NCBI RefSeq assembly: GCF_038008685.1
Contig: NZ_JBBOZQ010000001.1
Coordinates: 3,782,001 to 3,846,000 of the forward strand
Length of the DNA stretch: 64,000 nt
Source: Lysinibacillus sp. FSL W8-0992
GTDB lineage: Bacteria > Bacillota > Bacilli > Bacillales_A > Planococcaceae
Direction: 5' to 3'
This document shows positions 59,394 through 64,000 of the stretch, one piece after another; position 1 is the first letter of the stretch; the number at the start of each line of letters is the position of its first letter. The position numbers and the translations under genes are program-made. Under the pieces are notes generated by a model. It saw nothing but the letters and a program-made list of their open reading frames with translations. It searched no databases and was not told the DNA's origin.

Positions 59394-59920
59394 GCACAGG
59401 TTTTGTGGCGATTTGACCACGGTTATTGGCGATTCCCTGGGTTTTATCGGCGATTTGCTCCCCGCTATCGGGGTTTCCCTGGGTTTTATCGGCGATTTGC
59501 TCCCGGCTATCGGCGATTCCCTGGGTTTTATCGGCGATTTGCTCCCGGTTATCGGCGATTCACAGGGTTTTATCAGCGATTTGCTCCCGGTTATCGGCGA
59601 TTCCCTGGGTTTTATCAGCGATTTGCTCCCGGCTATCGGCGTTTCACAGGGTTTTATCGGCGATTTGCTCCCCGCTATCGGCGTTTCACAGGGTTTTATC
59701 AGCGATTTGCTCCCGGCTATCGGCGTTTCACAGGGTTTTATCGGCGATTTGCTCCGAGCTATCGGCGAACCCCGGGTTTTATCGGCGATTTGCTCCCGGC
59801 TATCGGTGATTCACAGGGTTTTATCGGCGATTTGCTCCCGGCTATCGGCGATTCACAGGGTTTTATCAGCGATTTGCTCTAGTTACTAGCGATTTAGCCC
59901 TGTCAATCGGCGATGTTCCG
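59394..59920. repeat. 21-bp-period CGGCGATT repeat array, long
   Basis: About ten 42-bp dimers, each of two 21-bp units, run from about 59430 to 59880. Unit 1 is TCGGCGATTTGCTCCCGGCTA and unit 2 is TCGGCGATT(CA/CC)(C/A)GGGTTTTA, with a few variants (TCAGCGATT, TCGGCGTTT). One unit 2 copy at about 59763-59782 is 20 bp, a single-base deletion. All three plus-strand frames are open simply because the period is a multiple of three, and the deletion does not break any single frame selectively, so this is not coding. Confidence 0.9.
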
Positions 59921-59926
59921 ATCACT

Positions 59927-60292
59927 TTAAATCCACACATCGTTTTCTGCAGTCATTTCGCTATTTGTTTCACCTGTATTAACAACGCCTCTAGGTTCCA
60001 CTAGCATTATTTGGCATTCCTGTTCAGCATAAGGCTTATGCTCCACGCCCTTTGGAATTACATACATTTCTCCTTTAGATAGTTTGACCTCTCCATCACG
60101 AAATGCGATCACCATCTCCCCATCCAGTACGATAAATACCTCATCTGTCTCACGATGTTGATGCCATACAAAATCACCTTGAATCTTAACTAATTTAAAC
60201 TGGTAGTCATTCATTTCACCAATAACTTTAGGGGACCACTGCTCAGTAAACTTTGATAACTTTTCACTTAAATTAATAGGTTGATAGTCCAT
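59927..60292 (-). CDS. Cupin-domain protein
   Basis: The 121-residue protein has two cupin motifs: [20 protein letters not shown] and [20 protein letters not shown]. The metal-binding His/Glu residues are present. The substrate is unknown. AGGAGG precedes the ATG. The repeat array lies just downstream of its stop. Confidence 0.92.
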   Translation of the reverse strand: MDYQPINLSEKLSKFTEQWSPKVIGEMNDYQFKLVKIQGDFVWHQHRETDEVFIVLDGEMVIAFRDGEVKLSKGEMYVIPKGVEHKPYAEQECQIMLVEPRGVVNTGETNSEMTAENDVWI

Positions 60293-60445
60293 GTAATTAC
60301 CTCCTTTTTTTCCTTATATTATATTTTAGCAGATATTCCCGAATTTTAATTTCGAATTTTCAATCTTTTTCACATTAGCAATTCATGTCCTTAAATTCTG
60401 AAAATTATGTTAAAATAAATATAAACTGCAAGGAGGTTTTTACAT

Positions 60446-60919
60446 ATGGCAATTAAAAAAGTACGCGAGCATTTCGCACAATGGAATTTACAGCATAAAA
60501 TACAGGAACTGAATGAAAGCTCTGCAACTGTTGAAATGGCAGCACAGGCACTTGGCTGTGAACCAGAACGAATCGCTAAAACACTATCGTTTCTAGTGAA
60601 TGATGGTGCCATTTTAATTGTAGCTGCGGGTGATGCCAAAATTGACAATGCGAAATATAAAGCTATGTTTGAAACGAAAGCGAAAATGCTTGCAAAGGAA
60701 GAAGTCAACGAACGAATTGGGCATGATATCGGAGGGGTTTGCCCGTTCGGTATTAATGAAGGGGTTGCTGTTTATTTAGATGAATCACTCAAACGTTTTG
60801 CAACGGTATTCCCAGCTTGCGGCAGCAGCAATTCTGCAATTGAACTTACCATTCAGGAGCTAGAAGCGTATACACCTTATCAGCAATGGATTGATGTTTG
60901 TAAAGGTTGGAACGATTAA
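60446..60919 (+). CDS. YbaK/prolyl-tRNA deacylase-like protein
   Basis: The 157-residue protein has the YbaK/ProX fold: ALGCEPERIAKTLSFLVND, AAGDAKIDNAKYK and GGVCPFGINEGVAVYLDESL. These proteins remove mischarged amino acids from tRNA. AAGGAGG precedes the ATG. It is the only plus-strand gene in this part of the window. Confidence 0.92.
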   Translation: MAIKKVREHFAQWNLQHKIQELNESSATVEMAAQALGCEPERIAKTLSFLVNDGAILIVAAGDAKIDNAKYKAMFETKAKMLAKEEVNERIGHDIGGVCPFGINEGVAVYLDESLKRFATVFPACGSSNSAIELTIQELEAYTPYQQWIDVCKGWND

Positions 60920-60938
60920 TAAACTAAATACTGAAACT

Positions 60939-60990
60939 AAAAATCCACAAAGTCTCCTGCATGAAAGGAAACTTTGTGGATTTTTTTAAT
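60939..60990 (+). terminator. Terminator after the YbaK gene
   Basis: AAAAATCCACAAAGT (60939-60953) and ACTTTGTGGATTTTT (60971-60985) form a perfect 15-bp stem with a T tract. Confidence 0.92.
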
Positions 60991-61077
60991 TTAGCCTACT
61001 GACAGCTAGCAAAAAAAGAAATCAAATATTGAATCTTAATACCGTCATACCTCTAGGCTACTTTTGAATATAAAAGT

Positions 61078-61773
61078 CTATTGTAATATCCCATATTTAT
61101 TTTTTATCCGCTCTAGCTTTTCAGTAATCGGTTTAGCTAATAATAGTAGAAAAATTACATTAGAAATAGCATAAATTATTGTAAAAGGAATTGCAGAAGT
61201 CAATGCCAGTGAGTAGGCTTCCCAGCTGAAAACACCATATATTGATACAGTTCCCCAAATATCCATTCCAAACGAAAAAAATATCCCCGCTGAAATACCA
61301 AATATAATAAGGGGGATTTTTTTATGCATTACACCCGTTTTGCCTAACAAGCCCGCAATAAACCCAATCATTCCCCACATAAACATTTGGAACGGTGTCC
61401 AAGGACCTTGTCCAAAAAACATATTCGACACTAATGCAGAAATGGCCCCTGTTAAAAAACCTGCTTCTGCTCCTAGTGAAAAACCAGTAATAGCTGTAAT
61501 AGCTGCAACAGGTTTAAATCCAGGGGTAACAACAAATAAGGCACGTCCTGCCACAGATATAGCAGACATTACTGCAATGATTAAAATTTCACGCGGCTGA
61601 GGCTTTCTACGTTCAAAAGATAGAAAAAATGGAATACACGCCAAAATCATAATAACCAACGAAATAAAATAATATTTTCGGTCAGCCATTACCGTAATAC
61701 CAGCAAGTAACGTTAGTGGAATTAAAATAAAAATAACAATGAGTGAAATAGTTATACGTATGTTTTTTGGCAT
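61078..61773 (-). CDS. ECF transporter S component
   Basis: The 231-residue protein has six to seven membrane helices with the S-component pattern (REILIIAVMSAISVAGRALF, and GFSLGAEAGFLTGAISALVS, a small-residue-rich helix that meets EcfT). Its start overlaps the ATPase gene by 22 bases. With the adjacent ECF ATPase and EcfT it forms a vitamin/cofactor importer; the substrate (cobalamin-type vitamin is one candidate) is not decided by sequence. Confidence 0.88.
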   Translation of the reverse strand: MPKNIRITISLIVIFILIPLTLLAGITVMADRKYYFISLVIMILACIPFFLSFERRKPQPREILIIAVMSAISVAGRALFVVTPGFKPVAAITAITGFSLGAEAGFLTGAISALVSNMFFGQGPWTPFQMFMWGMIGFIAGLLGKTGVMHKKIPLIIFGISAGIFFSFGMDIWGTVSIYGVFSWEAYSLALTSAIPFTIIYAISNVIFLLLLAKPITEKLERIKNKYGILQ

Positions 61774-63404
61774 AAAGTTACTACATCCTCACATGTAATG
61801 GCATTGCTCAATAAATCTCGTGATATTCGATGAGCAGCAGTCGTATAAAAATTATTTCCACTGTAAAACTCTCGCGGTTCACCCTCAGATACAATACTGC
61901 CATCAAAAAATAGAGCGCATCTATTGCTGTGTTGCGCAGAAAATTCAATATCATGTGTCACCATAATAATTGTCATACCTTTAGCTTGTAAACCTTTTAA
62001 TAAATCTGCGAGTTCTTCTTTTGCATGTGCATCCAGCCCCTTGGTCGGCTCATCTAGTAACAGAATTTTAGGTTCTATTAATAAAAGTTTTGCGAGAGCT
62101 AGTTTTTGCTGTTCACCCCCACTTAAATCATATGGATGTCGATTTAATAAATGAGTTAATCGAAACATTTGGATAGTTTCCTGAACTTTATCATCTGTAA
62201 CCTTATGTAAATGCGCCATATCATCTAACTCTTGATGTACAGTTTTTTGTACAAATAGTGTTTTTGGATCTTGGGGTAGTAAAGTCAAATATTGGTGATA
62301 CAATTGTTTATTACTATATTTTTTTAAAGCTTTATTTAATAACATTACTTTGCCATGATAAGGCTTTTGTAGTCCAGATAGAATAGAAAGAACTGTAGAT
62401 TTTCCTGTTCCATTCCCACCTATTATAGTTAAAAATTCGCCTTCCCTCACTTGTAAATTAAAATGATGAACAATATCAAGATCTTTCTTTTCATAGCGAA
62501 ATGCAACATCGTTTGCTTCTAAAACAATATCTGTTTTATTTTGGGATTTTGTCGGAATAGTAATCAACTGAGATAAATTGTATTGCTGGCTCTGAAGCCA
62601 ACGTTGGCCTTCGCGAATAGTAAGTGGAATATGCCCTGTACCATTTAACAAGTGAAAAATTTTAGTAGCAGCTGGCAATGCCGTTATCATTGCGTGTTTC
62701 TCTGGTAGAGAATTTAAAATTTCCTTAGGTGGACCGTCAAATAAAATGCTACCTTCATCCATAATAAATACTCGATCAGCAAGGGGTAACACTTCTTCAA
62801 GACGATGCTCAATTAATATAATTGTAATACCTAGTTCTCTATTTAAACGATGCAGTGTCTGGATAAACTCCAATGCAGCTATTGGATCTAATTGCGATGT
62901 TGGTTCATCTAACAGCAGTAGCTTCGGCTGCATAACCATAATGGATGCTAAATTTAAAAGTTGCTTTTGGCCACCAGAAAGCTCGGTCGTTTTATGATGA
63001 AACCATTTCTGAATACCAAAGAAGTTTGCCATTTCAGCTACTTTCCTGCGAATTGTTGATGTATCGACACCTAGGCTTTCAAGTCCAAAAGCAAGCTCAT
63101 GCCATACTTTATCAGTAACAATTTGGTTATCAGGATTTTGAAATACATAGCCTATATCCGCTGCAGCCACTTCAGCAGTTAACTGTTCTAAGTCACAATC
63201 TTGATAAAAAATATTACCTGTCATTGAACCATGCGGTCGCAATTCTCGTTTGAAATGGCGAAGCAAAGTACTTTTTCCACAGCCTGATTGTCCTATGAGC
63301 ACTATAAATTCACCTTGCTGAATATTTAAGTTAATATTTTTTAATATAGGATTGGCTTCATTAGGATAAGTAAAACTTACATTGTCGATTTTAACGATCG
63401 CCAC
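61752..63404 (-). CDS. ECF transporter energy-coupling ATPase, fused pair
   Basis: The 550-residue protein has two full ABC domains in one chain: domain 1 with GQSGCGKST, TELSGGQKQLLNLASIM and LLLLDEPTSQLDP; domain 2 with GGNGTGKST, DLSGGEQQKLALAKLL and ILLLDEPTKGLDA. In most Firmicutes EcfA1 and EcfA2 are separate proteins; here they are fused. The start is a GTG at 63404 with GGGGGG upstream. It overlaps EcfT by 28 bases and the S component by 22. Confidence 0.93.
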   Translation of the reverse strand: MAIVKIDNVSFTYPNEANPILKNINLNIQQGEFIVLIGQSGCGKSTLLRHFKRELRPHGSMTGNIFYQDCDLEQLTAEVAAADIGYVFQNPDNQIVTDKVWHELAFGLESLGVDTSTIRRKVAEMANFFGIQKWFHHKTTELSGGQKQLLNLASIMVMQPKLLLLDEPTSQLDPIAALEFIQTLHRLNRELGITIILIEHRLEEVLPLADRVFIMDEGSILFDGPPKEILNSLPEKHAMITALPAATKIFHLLNGTGHIPLTIREGQRWLQSQQYNLSQLITIPTKSQNKTDIVLEANDVAFRYEKKDLDIVHHFNLQVREGEFLTIIGGNGTGKSTVLSILSGLQKPYHGKVMLLNKALKKYSNKQLYHQYLTLLPQDPKTLFVQKTVHQELDDMAHLHKVTDDKVQETIQMFRLTHLLNRHPYDLSGGEQQKLALAKLLLIEPKILLLDEPTKGLDAHAKEELADLLKGLQAKGMTIIMVTHDIEFSAQHSNRCALFFDGSIVSEGEPREFYSGNNFYTTAAHRISRDLLSNAITCEDVVTLCQKTYV

Positions 63405-64000
63405 TTTAATGCCCCCCTTATTTCGATTGCTAATGGAATAGCTAGCAAAATGCAATAGCTAGTATAAAACAAGATACTAGTGATTTCCCATTTAACTATC
63501 CCGAAAGTGGGATAATAATCAAATGTTGTTACACCAATGAAACTTGCAACTAAATTACTAATAAAGAGCAATGTAATTATTGTCAAAACGTAGCCATCTC
63601 TACGTTCGAAAATAAATATAGAAAAAGCAGTCCTCTTAGTAACGCCATAGCCACGAGCTTTCATTGAATCGGCAGTATCAATGGCATTTTCTAACGCCCA
63701 AGTAATTAAAATAGATAAGATACGAATTATACATTTGATGCGATGCCATAGAGAGCCTGAAGTATAATCCATTCCGATTACTTTTTGCGCTAGTACAATT
63801 TGCTTTAATTGCCGCCTAAAACGGGGCACTAATCGCAATGAAATTGACAATGTTAGTGAAATTACTGGTGACACTTTTCCAAATAAATAAATAAATTTAT
63901 CTGACGTCATTAGGACATTATAACTGCTAAACCATAGCATAATAGAGACAATCATTGTGGAAATTGCGATACCATATGTAATCGCCTCTAACGTAAGTGG
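63377..64000 (-). CDS. ecfT: ECF transporter transmembrane protein EcfT (cut by window edge)
   Basis: The reading frame is open to the window end, so the gene is incomplete at its 5' side; the visible part has about 207 residues. It has the EcfT coupling helix LVPRFRRQLKQIVLAQKVIG and the second Ala-Arg-Gly motif (SMKARGYGVTKR). EcfT links the ATPases to S components. Confidence 0.92.
   Translation of the reverse strand, partial: PLTLEAITYGIAISTMIVSIMLWFSSYNVLMTSDKFIYLFGKVSPVISLTLSISLRLVPRFRRQLKQIVLAQKVIGMDYTSGSLWHRIKCIIRILSILITWALENAIDTADSMKARGYGVTKRTAFSIFIFERRDGYVLTIITLLFISNLVASFIGVTTFDYYPTFGIVKWEITSILFYTSYCILLAIPLAIEIRGALKWRSLKSTM

Noticed and set aside
59368-59889. Long overlapping ORFs (127-173 codons) across the repeat array as repeat proteins
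   Set aside because: All three frames are open because the unit is 21 bp without stops; a 1-bp deletion in one unit shows no frame is kept; no convincing ribosome site.
59394-59920. CRISPR array
   Set aside because: Units are 21 bp with near-identical alternating spacers, not unique spacers, and no cas genes are visible.

Overview
The window looks like chromosome from a low-GC, spore-forming Firmicute of the Bacillaceae/Planococcaceae, most probably Lysinibacillus. This is inferred from the AT-rich composition, the strong AGGAGG-type ribosome sites with frequent TTG/GTG starts, a CwlJ spore-cortex hydrolase and the Bacillus-like protein families. No rRNA, tRNA or CRISPR was seen.

Region 1 (1-11.5 kb) is dominated by a mobile island of about 8.94 kb. 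A large serine recombinase (9914-11341) lies against the right end of an element that splits a membrane permease gene: the 5' part is at 1158-2423 and the 3' part at 11364-11498. Joining the halves at a shared GTACAC core restores one in-frame permease of 465 residues. Joining the two inner ends gives a 48-bp attP with 21-bp imperfect inverted arms. Cargo: a HicAB toxin-antitoxin pair with a palindrome-rich promoter, two paralogous secreted proteins with matching promoters, an Ltp-type (superinfection-exclusion-like) membrane protein, a CatB-type acetyltransferase behind a leader peptide and hairpin, and several unknown proteins.

Region 2 (11.5-33.4 kb) is mostly metabolic and transport genes: a winged-helix regulator and a YitT protein, two YbfB/YjiJ-type MFS transporters (one divergent from a LysR regulator), two ABC export modules (one led by a MerR-like protein), an Rpn-family nuclease, DUF523 and HAD proteins, guanine deaminase with a purine permease, a divergent HxlR/nitroreductase pair with a perfect 18-bp inverted operator, and a LytTR two-component system with two small paralogous proteins downstream of a 21-bp-phased direct repeat.

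Region 3 (33.5-43.5 kb) holds an operon of GTP cyclohydrolase II, RibD, an FAD monooxygenase and a HAD nucleotidase without the later riboflavin genes. It is followed by a BusR-like (GntR HTH plus RCK_C) regulator next to a glycine betaine ABC transporter. The transporter promoter carries an inverted operator that recurs, with the same arms and spacing, before an orphan betaine-binding protein at 53.0-53.9 kb. The two binding proteins are circular permutations of each other. A guanidine-I riboswitch precedes a YkkCD SMR exporter pair.

Region 4 (43.5-64 kb) is an accessory-looking stretch, mostly on the minus strand: many small membrane proteins, GNAT acetyltransferases, DinB, methyltransferase and APH-like proteins, two further leader-peptide-like ORFs, and two arrays of a 21-bp-period CGGCGATT repeat (46.0 and 59.4-59.9 kb). 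It ends in an ECF vitamin transporter operon cut by the window edge. A dispersed palindrome of about 47 bp with GTGCCTGGCAC ends occurs at least five times between 17.7 and 41.5 kb.
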